Source: Bacteroidota bacterium
GTDB taxonomy: Bacteria > Bacteroidota > JABWAT01
Length of the DNA stretch: 64,000 nucleotides
Direction: 5' to 3'
Assembly (NCBI GenBank): GCA_020161835.1
Contig: JAIUNL010000001.1
Span: forward strand, 62,001-126,000
Both the position numbers and the translations under genes were made by a program. The notes beneath the pieces were generated by a model. That model had not been told where the DNA came from. It did not search any database and was given only the letters and a program-made list of their open reading frames with translations. Below, in pieces: positions 36,133 to 44,754 of the stretch (position 1 is the first letter of the stretch; each line of letters opens with the position of its first letter).

Positions 36133-37014
36133 ATGAAACTCAGTTTGATCCCGGTCACCTTATTTCTTCTTGTATTTTCTGCCTCTGCACAGGATGCCCA
36201 AACCCCAACCGATTGGATAACCAAAGGCTCTACCGGACTGAATTTCGCTCAGTCATCACTATCAAACTGGTCAGCCGGTGGTGAAAATTCGCTTGCCACA
36301 ACCGGAATTCTCACCTTCACTGCCGAGCAAAAATATGTTCATTACACCTGGACAAATAACCTTGACATGGCCTACGGCGTGATCAAACAAGGGGATAAAG
36401 GATTCCGGAAAAGTGACGACAAATTTAACTTCCTCACCAAATTCGGCCGGTCACTTTCACCTGACTGGAATCTAACTTTTCTTTTCGAACTTAAAACCCA
36501 GCTTGATGTCGGTTATAAATATGAAACAGTTGCCGGTAAAGAAGTGAGCACATTTGTTTCCAGGTTTATGTCTCCGGGTTATGTGAACGCTTCACTCGGT
36601 TTTGATTTCAGAGGAATACCAAATCTTCAGGTATTTATGACACCCGCAACCGGAAAAGCTACTTATGTTTTGGATGATAAATTAAACTCAGTTGGTGCCT
36701 ACGGGGTTAAAAAAGGGAAAAATGCCCTTTACGAATTTGGTGCATATGTGAATGCAAGATATCAGATGCCGGTTTTCGAAAATATCAATTACCTGGCAAA
36801 ACTCGACTTGTTCTCAGCTTATGATAAAATGAAATACGTTGATATCAACTTTGAAAATCTGGTTACCTTCAAAGTCAACGAATATGTAAACGCCAGTCTT
36901 TCCGTTCAAACAATTTATGATGATGACATTGTGGTTCAGAAGGATAACGGAAAAATCGGCCGTGCCGTACAGTTTAAAGAAGTTATTGCTATTGGTGTCG
37001 CTTATACATTCTAA
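36133..37014 (+). CDS. DUF3078 outer membrane protein
   Basis: The start at 36133 is preceded by AAAGGA; an in-frame ATG at 36094 would put 13 residues before the signal peptide. The 293-residue product has a signal peptide (to ASAQ). DUF3078 features follow: WITKGSTGLNFAQSSLSNW, GGENSLATTG and amphipathic strands with frequent aromatic residues, ending AIGVAYTF. The terminal Phe fits an outer membrane beta-barrel. Function is not known for the family. A likely promoter is TTG at 35962-35964 with AACCTTTG at 35982-35989, which would give a ~140-nt leader. A strong terminator follows at 37070-37113. Confidence 0.85.
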   Translation: MKLSLIPVTLFLLVFSASAQDAQTPTDWITKGSTGLNFAQSSLSNWSAGGENSLATTGILTFTAEQKYVHYTWTNNLDMAYGVIKQGDKGFRKSDDKFNFLTKFGRSLSPDWNLTFLFELKTQLDVGYKYETVAGKEVSTFVSRFMSPGYVNASLGFDFRGIPNLQVFMTPATGKATYVLDDKLNSVGAYGVKKGKNALYEFGAYVNARYQMPVFENINYLAKLDLFSAYDKMKYVDINFENLVTFKVNEYVNASLSVQTIYDDDIVVQKDNGKIGRAVQFKEVIAIGVAYTF

Positions 37015-37017
37015 CAG

Positions 37018-37268
37018 CCGGTGACGAAGAAGGTTACAGGTCACAGATTACAGGTTACGGGAAAATACAGGGATCAGAGATGAATGAAAACTTTATCTTT
37101 GATCCCTTTTTTTGCGTTGAAATAAATTCCAGCATTTTACCAGTGACATGTAATCGGTGATAAGTTACCTGCAGTTCCCGCCATTCACCCGTTACCAGTA
37201 ATCCGTAACCCGTAATTAGTATTCTTCCCCGTAACCCGTAATTCGTGACCTGTGATCTGTAACCCGTA
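37018..37268. repeat. Intergenic element A (word-repeat arms around a terminator)
   Basis: Directly after the DUF3078 gene, words such as GGTTACAGGTCACAGATTAC (from about 37032) precede a terminator. Their approximate reverse complements (GTAACCCGTAATTCGTGACC, to about 37265) follow it. The organisation and much of the sequence match element B after the OmpA gene. No gene is supported in the 428-bp gap. Confidence 0.65.
37070..37113 (+). terminator. Rho-independent terminator of the DUF3078 gene
   Basis: A 12-bp stem (37070-37081 with 37095-37106, one G-U pair), GGGATCAGAGAT against ATCTTTGATCCC, is followed by seven T residues. It begins 56 bp after the stop. Confidence 0.9.
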
Positions 37269-37442
37269 CCCCTTTCCCTCAATGTGTGAATCATGTAATT
37301 CATTTCAATAGTTATGTAACAAAAAAACGGGGCCAACTTACCACCTTTACATCGTGGAAAAATCAGGAAAGACTACTGCTGCTTCAGTTTTAATGAACTC
37401 TCCCGATTTTAAAACATCAACAAATCATGTAAAGGATAAATT

Positions 37443-38912
37443 ATGAAACACATTGCTAAACTATTGATGACGGCACTTTCCGTCCTCTTGTTTACAACGG
37501 GAATTAATGCCCAAAGTATTGACAAAAAGTGGTCAGTTGGCCTCCTTGGCGGGAAAACTGAATATAATGGCGACCTCGGAAACGGAATGTTTGACTGGCA
37601 GCAGCCATTTTATGCATTCGGTGAGGTTTCAATCAATCGCTTTCTAACACCATCATTTGATCTTGGAACTGTTTTTACTTACGGTGGCTATGGATACCGC
37701 AAAAACAATGTTGAAAAGTTTGGCGGCAGAAAATTAGATGTCTCTATGCTTTTTAAGTATAAATTTTATGACGGAACTCTGATGCCGGTTGACAGCAAGA
37801 TTTCGCCGTTTATTGCCGGTGGAGTTGGCTTTGCAAATTTTGGCGGAAATATTGAACAATCCGATCGGGTTGATTTTATTTTCCCGGTTCAGGCTGGAGC
37901 AAAATTAAACATTACCGATTTTCTTGCCCTTCAATATAAAATCACCTACAACTTTACCTCATCCGACAAACGTGATTTCAGAACCGGTAAAGAAATGGAT
38001 AATTACCTTTCTCAATCCGTTGGGTTTGTCTTCAGCTTCGGATATGCTGATGATGCAGACAAAGATGGCATTCAGGATGATAAAGACCAGTGCCTTAATA
38101 CTCCTTACGAAGTAAAAGTAAATGATCTTGGATGTCCGAAAGATTCCGATGGAGATGGCGTTGCTGATTATCAGGATAAATGCCCTGACGTTGCCGGAAA
38201 AACTGCCCTTGAAGGTTGCCCCGATTCTGATAATGACGGTGTAGTTGATTCTGAAGATCGTTGCCCGACTACTGCCGGTGTTGCTGCAATGAACGGTTGC
38301 CCGGATACAGACAAAGACGGCATTACTGATGCTGAAGATACCTGCCCGACCTTACCCGGAACCAAAGAATTCAAAGGTTGCCCTGATACCGATTTCGACG
38401 GAATTCCTGACAATGTTGACGGATGCCCGACTATTAAGGGTCCGCTTGCAATGAATGGTTGCCCTGATAAAGACAATGACGGTATTGCAGATAAAGATGA
38501 CAGATGCCCTGATGTTGCAGGAATTAAAGCAAACAAGGGTTGTCCTGAAGTTAAAGCTGAAGTGTTAAAAGTGTTCGAAAAAGCACTCAGAGGCATTCAG
38601 TTTGAATCAGGAAAAGCAATCATCAAATCTTCTTCATTCGGGATTCTGGATGATGTTGTGAAAGTCATGAAAGACAATCCTGAATACGGATTGGAAATCA
38701 ATGGTCACACAGACGATCAGGGTGCTGATGATATGAATATGACTCTATCTCAGGATCGTGCTTTTGCTGTAAAAGCTTACATTTCTGGTAAGGGAATTGA
38801 TGAACTCCGCATGAAATCACTCGGTTTCGGTGAAACCCAGCCTGTAACTGAAAACAAAACCAGTTTCGGCCGGTCACAAAACCGTCGTGTTGAGTTTAAA
38901 GTTATTTTCTAA
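37443..38912 (+). CDS. OmpA-family outer membrane protein with thrombospondin type-3 repeats
   Basis: The 489-residue protein has a signal peptide (to NAQ, about 24) and an N-terminal eight-strand barrel-like region (about 25-200). Six thrombospondin type-3 calcium-binding repeats follow (about 203-378), each of DxDxDGxxDxxDxCP type with regular GCPD junctions. The OmpA peptidoglycan-binding domain is at about 380-489, with VFEKALRGIQFESGKA, INGHTDDQG and the closing RSQNRRVEFKV. It links the outer membrane to the cell wall. AAGGATAAATT precedes the ATG. The repeats are encoded by imperfect ~72-bp DNA repeats, prone to copy change. A terminator at 38975-39020 ends the transcript. Confidence 0.93.
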   Translation: MKHIAKLLMTALSVLLFTTGINAQSIDKKWSVGLLGGKTEYNGDLGNGMFDWQQPFYAFGEVSINRFLTPSFDLGTVFTYGGYGYRKNNVEKFGGRKLDVSMLFKYKFYDGTLMPVDSKISPFIAGGVGFANFGGNIEQSDRVDFIFPVQAGAKLNITDFLALQYKITYNFTSSDKRDFRTGKEMDNYLSQSVGFVFSFGYADDADKDGIQDDKDQCLNTPYEVKVNDLGCPKDSDGDGVADYQDKCPDVAGKTALEGCPDSDNDGVVDSEDRCPTTAGVAAMNGCPDTDKDGITDAEDTCPTLPGTKEFKGCPDTDFDGIPDNVDGCPTIKGPLAMNGCPDKDNDGIADKDDRCPDVAGIKANKGCPEVKAEVLKVFEKALRGIQFESGKAIIKSSSFGILDDVVKVMKDNPEYGLEINGHTDDQGADDMNMTLSQDRAFAVKAYISGKGIDELRMKSLGFGETQPVTENKTSFGRSQNRRVEFKVIF

Positions 38913-38916
38913 AATC

Positions 38917-39300
38917 CGGTGACGGGTGACAGGGTAGGTTACTGGTCACAGATTACGGGTTACGGGAAAATACTGGGGTCAGCGATAATGAAATAAATTG
39001 TCGCTGATCCCTTTTTTTTTATTCACCACAACCAATCTTTTTTCGATATCCGATTGTAATCTGACTTTTGGTAATTGACAGGTTTTATGAATAGTTTTCC
39101 GGTACCCCGTACAGCGCCGGTCCCTCGTCACTTGTTCACCTGTCCCAGTATTTTACTTGTAACTTATAACTTGTCACGTATAACTTTTCCGCCGTACCCC
39201 GTAAAACGTACCCCTGATTTTCCCCCGTTACCCGTAACCCGTCATTCGTGACCCGTATTCTGGTCACTTGTCACTCGTCCCTTGTCCCCGCATTTTCCCC
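38917..39300. repeat. Intergenic element B (related to element A)
   Basis: After the OmpA gene, the words CCGGTGACGGGTGACAGGG and GGTTACTGGTCACAGATTAC lead into a terminator. Inverted versions such as CCCGTAACCCGTCATTCGTG follow up to about 39285. Order and sequence parallel element A at 37018-37268. The 498-bp gap holds no supported gene; the glycyl-tRNA synthetase promoter probably lies in its last 110 bp. Confidence 0.65.
38975..39020 (+). terminator. Rho-independent terminator of the OmpA gene
   Basis: GGGGTCAGCGA (38975-38985) pairs with TCGCTGATCCC (39001-39011), 11 bp with one G-U pair, followed by nine T residues. Confidence 0.92.
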
Positions 39301-39410
39301 TTCCCCTTGAATTCCTGCCGATTTTAAACGAAATTTAGGGTTCTGCTTTTTTCTTAAATCTAACACAAGCCGGCCGGTGATATCCAGTCATCTGCCAAAA
39401 AGGAGTTTTC

Positions 39411-40718
39411 ATGGCCCAGGACACAATGGAAAAACTGGTTTCCCTTTCCAAACGGAGAGGATTCGTCTTCCAGTCAAGCGAAATTTATGGCGGACTTAAT
39501 TCCTGCTGGGATTACGGCCCTCTCGGCGTCGAGCTGAAAAGAAATGTAAAAGATGCCTGGTGGAAGGCCATGACCCAGAAGCATGATAATATCGAAGGAA
39601 TTGATGCTTCCATCCTTATGCACCCAACTGTCTGGAAAGCTTCCGGTCACGTTGATGGCTTTACCGACCCAATGGTGGATTGCAAACAGTGCAAATCCCG
39701 TTTCCGTTCAGATAAAATTGATTTGGCCAAACCTTGCCCAACCTGCGGAACACGTGATTCTTACACCGAACCCCGCATGTTCAACCTCATGTTCAAAACG
39801 TTCATGGGTCCGGTTGAAGAAGATACCAACATTGTTTACCTCCGCCCCGAAACGGCTCAGGGAATTTATGTGAACTTCCATAACGTGCGTGAATCAGCCC
39901 GCCAGAAACTGCCGTTTGGTATCGCCCAGATCGGAAAAGCCTTCCGGAATGAAATCACACCCGGTAACTTCATTTTCCGCACCCGTGAATTTGAACAGAT
40001 GGAAATGCAGTTTTTCATTAAACCCGGCACAGAAGATGGCTGGATGAATACCTGGCGTGAAGAACGGTTTAACTGGTATCTCGAAAACGGAATCAAAAAA
40101 GAGAAGCTCCGTTTCCACCAGCATGGTCCGACCGAACTGGCTCACTATGCTTCTGATGCCTACGACATTGAATATGAATTTCCGTTTGGCTGGCAGGAAC
40201 TGGAAGGAATTCACTCCAGAACCGATTTCGATCTGAAAAACCATCAGCAATATTCAGGTAAAAACCTGCAATATTACGATCAGGAAGCCAACGAAAAATA
40301 CATTCCGTTTATCGTTGAAACTTCAGCCGGTTGTGACCGTTCGGTTCTTACCTTCATGGTTGATGCTTATGACGAAGACGAATTGGGTGGAGAAACCCGC
40401 GTGGTCATGAGATTCCACCCGAAAATGGCGCCGATCAAAGCTGCTGTTCTTCCTCTTGTTAAAAAAGACGGACTCTCAGAACTTGCCGATAATCTCTTCC
40501 GTGATCTTCAGAAAAACTGGAAAGTTTTCTATGATGAATCGGGTGCAATCGGTCGTCGGTACCGCCGTCAGGATGAGGCTGGAACGCCATTCTGTTTCAC
40601 TGTTGATTATCAGACCAAAGAAGACAATACCGTTACGATTCGTTACCGGGATACCGGCGAACAGGAACGGATTTCACTGGACAAGGTGAAAGCCTTTCTG
40701 GCAGAAAAAATCGGATAA
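39411..40718 (+). CDS. glyQS: Glycyl-tRNA synthetase, single-chain (alpha2) class II type
   Basis: The 435-residue enzyme charges tRNA-Gly. GGAG lies 6 nt before the ATG. The N-terminus has [16 protein letters not shown] and WDYGPLG, typical of the alpha2-type enzyme. A zinc-finger-like insertion has CKQC and CPTCG (Cys4). Class II motif 2 is [19 protein letters not shown], and [11 protein letters not shown] covers motif 3. The C-terminal anticodon-binding domain occupies about 335-435 ([14 protein letters not shown]). The length is normal. The gene is monocistronic, ended by the terminator at 40731-40756. Confidence 0.96.
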   Translation: MAQDTMEKLVSLSKRRGFVFQSSEIYGGLNSCWDYGPLGVELKRNVKDAWWKAMTQKHDNIEGIDASILMHPTVWKASGHVDGFTDPMVDCKQCKSRFRSDKIDLAKPCPTCGTRDSYTEPRMFNLMFKTFMGPVEEDTNIVYLRPETAQGIYVNFHNVRESARQKLPFGIAQIGKAFRNEITPGNFIFRTREFEQMEMQFFIKPGTEDGWMNTWREERFNWYLENGIKKEKLRFHQHGPTELAHYASDAYDIEYEFPFGWQELEGIHSRTDFDLKNHQQYSGKNLQYYDQEANEKYIPFIVETSAGCDRSVLTFMVDAYDEDELGGETRVVMRFHPKMAPIKAAVLPLVKKDGLSELADNLFRDLQKNWKVFYDESGAIGRRYRRQDEAGTPFCFTVDYQTKEDNTVTIRYRDTGEQERISLDKVKAFLAEKIG

Positions 40719-40730
40719 ATAGCATTAAAA

Positions 40731-40756
40731 ACAGGGGCTTACAGCCCCTGTTTTTA
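40731..40756 (+). terminator. Rho-independent terminator of glyQS
   Basis: ACAGGGGCT and AGCCCCTGT pair with a 3-nt loop and are followed by TTTTATTTT. It begins 12 bp after the stop. Confidence 0.92.
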
Positions 40757-40866
40757 TTTTGTAAAAAATCGCTTCTTTTTTACTTATTATATTAAATAAG
40801 CCAAATTTCGAATAAAATTAATGTAGTATTTACGTTTTCTTCATTTTCTTTTCATGACTACACCAC

Positions 40867-40874
40867 TATCTTTG
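40867..40874 (+). promoter_or_regulatory. Candidate -7 box of the SWIM-protein gene
   Basis: TATCTTTG fits the Bacteroidota -7 consensus TAnnTTTG and lies 58 bp before the start codon at 40933. Only a weak TTTTC occurs 20 bp upstream in place of the TTG element. Confidence 0.5.
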
Positions 40875-40932
40875 TGCTACCCGAAGATCGTCCCCGATCA
40901 AATTTGCATCAGAGAGGAAAGGGGAATAGTCC

Positions 40933-41295
40933 ATGAAGATTATTCTGAAATCGAAAAGCAGTCACAGCCATTATTACAACGTCACGTTTGATTTTTCAGA
41001 CGGGAAAGTACGTATTTTATGCGACTGCCCGCATGGTGACTGGAAACGGGTTTGCCGTCACCGCCTCGCAATGTTAAATGGCGATAAATCTATCCTGTTT
41101 GAGAAAAATCAGGCCGCTCAACTTGAAGCCGTTTTGAAGGTTTTGCGTCAACCCGGGTTTGATGATGAACTTGTTTCATATTATAAAAAACTGCAACTCA
41201 TCGAAAAGCAGAAATCGCAACAGGATGATCTGGTCAGACAGTTAAATTATGATTTTGGTCTGAAACTGGCAGAAGGAATTGCAGTTATAAATTAG
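40933..41295 (+). CDS. Small SWIM-type zinc-finger protein
   Basis: This 120-residue protein is almost only a SWIM-like zinc finger plus a helical tail. The motif CDCPHGDWKRVCRH (about residues 31-44) gives CxC-x8-CxH zinc ligands, following two beta strands (YYNVTFDF, KVRILCDC). A glutamine/lysine-rich helical region spans about 60-110. SWIM domains bind DNA or proteins, usually inside larger proteins such as SWI2/SNF2-linked or transposase-like factors; a free-standing one is uncommon. AGAGAGGAAAGGGG lies upstream of the ATG. The gene has its own probable promoter and terminator. Partner and target are unknown. Confidence 0.8.
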   Translation: MKIILKSKSSHSHYYNVTFDFSDGKVRILCDCPHGDWKRVCRHRLAMLNGDKSILFEKNQAAQLEAVLKVLRQPGFDDELVSYYKKLQLIEKQKSQQDDLVRQLNYDFGLKLAEGIAVIN

Positions 41296-41334
41296 TACCC
41301 GGGATATTTCGTTTGCAGATTTAAAATAGATTAT

Positions 41335-41365
41335 ATAAAAAAACAGGGCAAGCCCTGTTTTTTTA
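41335..41365. terminator. Bidirectional terminator between convergent genes
   Basis: ACAGGG (41343-41348) and CCCTGT (41353-41358) form the stem. An A-run precedes it and a T-run follows it, so each strand ends in a U-tract. It serves the SWIM gene (plus) and the hybrid sensor gene (minus). Confidence 0.88.
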
Positions 41366-41403
41366 TGCATATCCAGTTCTTCTTCACCGTTTTCTGACCG
41401 TCA

Positions 41404-44400
41404 TCAGCCTTCTTTCTTCACTTCCATAAAGAATTTGGCAATACTTTCAAGCTCATGACTTGTCTTTGAAATGGAGTGAATAGCTTGTACCATGTGATTT
41501 GAAGTATCGGCAATTTCCCTCAGACTTGTCACCATCTGACTGTTCGCAATTGTCTGCTGGGTGGTAGACTTTGAAATTCCGGTGGCAGCCGTGGTCACTT
41601 CACTCTGAGCCTGATTTAATTCCCCGATCGAATGTGCCATCTCCTTGTTCATTGCCACACTTTCCTTGACGTTTGAATGCGCATCTTTGCCAAACCGGAC
41701 AACGGCATCCATATCGTCAATCATATCATTGATGGTTCCCTTTATTTCACGGGTTGACTGATTGATTTCGTGTGATAAATTTCTGATTTCATCGGCAATA
41801 ACGCTGAACCGTCTTCCGATTTCACCAGCAAGTGTTGCTTCAATTGCAGCATTGAATGCAATGAGCTGTGTCTGATCATTCACATTTTCAATAAAGAGCG
41901 AAATCTTTTTAATGTTTTCAGCCCGTTCAGCAAGGCTTTGAATTTTTTCAACCTGCTGCTCGGTAACCGATCTGATCTTATCCATCTGGTCAATATTTTG
42001 CTTGGCCTGATGGTTCACATTTTCAAGAACCCGTTGTGTATTAACTGCAAGCCGGCTAACCCGGAGGGCAGATTCCTCAATAAATTTATTGCTTTGAGCA
42101 AGTTCTTCCATTGTTGCCGTTGTTTCAGAGATTGAACTTGATTGCTGAACCGTTCCGGCAGTCATTGATGCAATATTTTCATTAACCTTGAGAGACTCTT
42201 CGTAAATCCGCTTTCCTTTAAGATCCATTTCAGCCAGCAAACCAGCCAGATCGGCATCTTTTTTAAGAATCGCTTCTGTACGTTCCTGAATCGTACGTTC
42301 CAACACAAGGTTTTTCTCAGTCAGGGCCTTATTCCGCCAGAGAATAAACAAATAGACACTTCCCCCAATGAAAATGACGTAAACCAGAATCATCCACCAG
42401 GAGATGTACCAATGTGTTTCAACCAGAAACGGGATTGAGAGTGCCGGACCCCAGTTACCAATTTCCTTGGATGCCCGAACCTGAAATTCATAATTTCCGC
42501 TGCCGTTGATGCTGATCGGGAAAATACGGTTGGTGGTGGGTTCAGACCAGTTTTCACTGATTCCGATAATCCGGGTTTGGTAATACAGATCCGTCGCCGG
42601 ATAGTCAATTCCGTAATATTCAAAGGCAATTGAAGATGTTGAAGCATCAAGCGCCTGAAAACCCGACGTTCTGAAAACCTGATCACTGGTGCGCCACGAT
42701 TGTAATCTGACCTCGGGTGTCTGGTAAGAAATATCACCACCGGTGGTAAAACTTACACCTATATTGGTTCCCATCCAGATTCTGTTTTTTGAATCCAGGT
42801 AGGATGACCGGTTTGAGAACGAGGTTGACTCAAGTCCATTTCTCTTCTTAAATACCCGTGTTCCGGTAATTTTACCCTGACCATCAAGCGAGGTTAAAAA
42901 CAGAAACCGGTTTGTACCAACCCAGGCTTCATTTTTACTGAGAGTAATAAAACGGATATTATCCATCGGAGATGACGGATCACCACTAACTTTTTCAACT
43001 GATTTACCCGGATCCAGAATGAAAAGCCCGGTGCTGGCACCAATCCATAATCGGCCGAACTGATCAGACATCAGTTCATCAAGCCGGGCAAGACTATCCG
43101 GCTGCAAAGAATATTCACTCCAGTTCACTTCTTTCAGACGACCCGAATCAGTCTGAAATAAAAACAATTTCCGGTTTTCGCCACCAATGTACATCTGTCC
43201 CTTTTTACCCTCTGTTACTGAGTAAACCGGTGATGAAACGCCTTGACCGGCACTTAAAACCTGAACCGAATTGGTTACCGGATCAATAATTGCAAGGTCA
43301 GAAAGAGCAGGAAGCCAGATTTTATTATCAGAAGAAAGGAAAATACTTTCCGGCTGGTTTTTAAATGGAAATCTCAGTTTCATTGAGAGTTTTAAGTCAG
43401 ACAGTGACAGAGTATAAAGTTCTGTACCGGTAATGATATAAATCAAACCCGACTTTTCATCATAAGTCATGGTTCTGATAAACAAATCACCCTGGTTGAG
43501 CTTTCTTACCTTTTCGCCTTCTTTTTCCTGAATAAAAACACCTTCATAAGTAGAGAAAAAGGCACGGCCACGGCTGTCAATAATGATTTTGGAAATATAT
43601 CGGTTCGGGAGTCCAAGCCGGGTATTTATATTTCTGAAAATGGTATGGGGTTTCAGATAAATACCGTCATCACAGGCAATCCAGATATTTTTCTGACGGT
43701 CAAGTCTGACGTCTTTAATGTAGGGTGATTTTAAAACGTCGGGCTGGCGGTAGGTGTTTGATTTCAAATCATAAAGCAGGTATCCGAACCCGTCAGTGGC
43801 AACAAAATAGGCTCCCTCTTCAGACTGGCTGATCCGGTTGGCCATTTTTACACCTGCGTTGAGAATTCTAACTTTCGACTCTGCAGGTTTTTGTGCATTA
43901 ACTTTTAACTCATAGAGTGCATTATTCCCGCCAACCAGAAAACGTTCACTGTCAACCCGGATGATGGTTCTGATATTATTTTCAAACGGGGAAACGGGCA
44001 GCTTAAACATGGTTTTCAGATCAGAAGACAAATACCATAACCCGGAACCCAATGTGGTAATCCAGATTCCACCGGCCTGGTCCTCTGCAAATTCAAAAGA
44101 TCTGACGAAATCCATTGTGAAAGTTGTTCCGGCCGGAAATCCGATTTTCTGCACCTGGTCATTTTCAATCACATAGAAAAAATCGTCACTGGCAGCCCAT
44201 AACCGCTGTTTTGAATCTTCAAACAAGGCAAGAATCCTGAATTCACCACGGGCCGGGTCAAGCTGGAAAACTTTATAACCTTCAGATAAATCTGAACTTA
44301 CTGCAAAACAAAGGCCTGCGTTGGTTCCAATCCATAATTTACTTTTTGAATCAACAAATAAAGCCTTGATATACGGACTCGGAAGTCCGTCAGCCTGAGA

Positions 44401-44604
44401 AAAGGATTGAAAAGTGTACCCATTAAAGAGGGAAAGTCCGTTATCAGTCGCCATCAGCATTTCACCGGAGGGCAACTGGAGCACCTGTTTGGCGTAACTG
44501 GATGGAAGTCCGTCATCCAGACTGTACTGATACAATAAATCTGATTGGGCTGTTACAGATTGTGCAAAGACGGAAAGAAAAAGGAGAAACAACAACTGTT
44601 TCAT
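41404..44604 (-). CDS. Hybrid sensor: Reg_prop propeller and Y_Y_Y domain fused to MCP signalling domain
   Basis: The 1066-residue protein has a signal peptide (1-19) and a periplasmic beta-propeller of Reg_prop repeats (about 25-640; LWIGTNAGLC, IWIACDDGIYL, IWMGTNIGVSF). A Y_Y_Y domain follows (about 655-735), then one transmembrane helix (about 740-762, WWMILVYVIFIGGSVYLFIL). This front half is that of hybrid two-component sensors. Instead of a histidine kinase, the cytoplasmic part is a coiled-coil methyl-accepting chemotaxis domain (about 815-1060). Its hairpin tip at about 905-947 reads NDQTQLIAFNAAIEATLAGE, then GRRFSVIADEIRNL. The sensor would thus signal to CheA/CheW-type partners, none of which is in the window. 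Divergence from the usual NLLALNAAIEAARAGE tip is modest. The ligand is unknown; propellers of this type often sense polysaccharide fragments. Confidence 0.88.
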   Translation of the reverse strand: MKQLLFLLFLSVFAQSVTAQSDLLYQYSLDDGLPSSYAKQVLQLPSGEMLMATDNGLSLFNGYTFQSFSQADGLPSPYIKALFVDSKSKLWIGTNAGLCFAVSSDLSEGYKVFQLDPARGEFRILALFEDSKQRLWAASDDFFYVIENDQVQKIGFPAGTTFTMDFVRSFEFAEDQAGGIWITTLGSGLWYLSSDLKTMFKLPVSPFENNIRTIIRVDSERFLVGGNNALYELKVNAQKPAESKVRILNAGVKMANRISQSEEGAYFVATDGFGYLLYDLKSNTYRQPDVLKSPYIKDVRLDRQKNIWIACDDGIYLKPHTIFRNINTRLGLPNRYISKIIIDSRGRAFFSTYEGVFIQEKEGEKVRKLNQGDLFIRTMTYDEKSGLIYIITGTELYTLSLSDLKLSMKLRFPFKNQPESIFLSSDNKIWLPALSDLAIIDPVTNSVQVLSAGQGVSSPVYSVTEGKKGQMYIGGENRKLFLFQTDSGRLKEVNWSEYSLQPDSLARLDELMSDQFGRLWIGASTGLFILDPGKSVEKVSGDPSSPMDNIRFITLSKNEAWVGTNRFLFLTSLDGQGKITGTRVFKKRNGLESTSFSNRSSYLDSKNRIWMGTNIGVSFTTGGDISYQTPEVRLQSWRTSDQVFRTSGFQALDASTSSIAFEYYGIDYPATDLYYQTRIIGISENWSEPTTNRIFPISINGSGNYEFQVRASKEIGNWGPALSIPFLVETHWYISWWMILVYVIFIGGSVYLFILWRNKALTEKNLVLERTIQERTEAILKKDADLAGLLAEMDLKGKRIYEESLKVNENIASMTAGTVQQSSSISETTATMEELAQSNKFIEESALRVSRLAVNTQRVLENVNHQAKQNIDQMDKIRSVTEQQVEKIQSLAERAENIKKISLFIENVNDQTQLIAFNAAIEATLAGEIGRRFSVIADEIRNLSHEINQSTREIKGTINDMIDDMDAVVRFGKDAHSNVKESVAMNKEMAHSIGELNQAQSEVTTAATGISKSTTQQTIANSQMVTSLREIADTSNHMVQAIHSISKTSHELESIAKFFMEVKKEG

Positions 44605-44754
44605 GGCACCCCCTTAAGGTTGGAGATAAATTTAACATTTTCCGGAGGTTACATGCAATGACTTCCGAAAAAAGGGGAGAATATTTAATGATTGCGATAA
44701 AATTCCCGGAAAAAAACGTCCGGGAGAAAACGACCGGTCAACCAGCGCCGGTTT

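Noticed and set aside
37055..37336. 93-codon open frame on the minus strand after the DUF3078 gene
   Set aside because: It consists of the degenerate word repeats of element A; its peptide (TGYRSQVTNYGLRG-like) mirrors the DNA words and has no gene signals.
38171..38596. 141-codon open frame opposite the OmpA gene
   Set aside because: It is a low-complexity antisense image of the thrombospondin type-3 repeats in the OmpA gene.
44605..44754. Possible terminator in the gap before the hybrid sensor
   Set aside because: ACCGG/CCGGT and CCCGG/CCGGG pairings exist, but stems are short and loops long; support is too weak to list.
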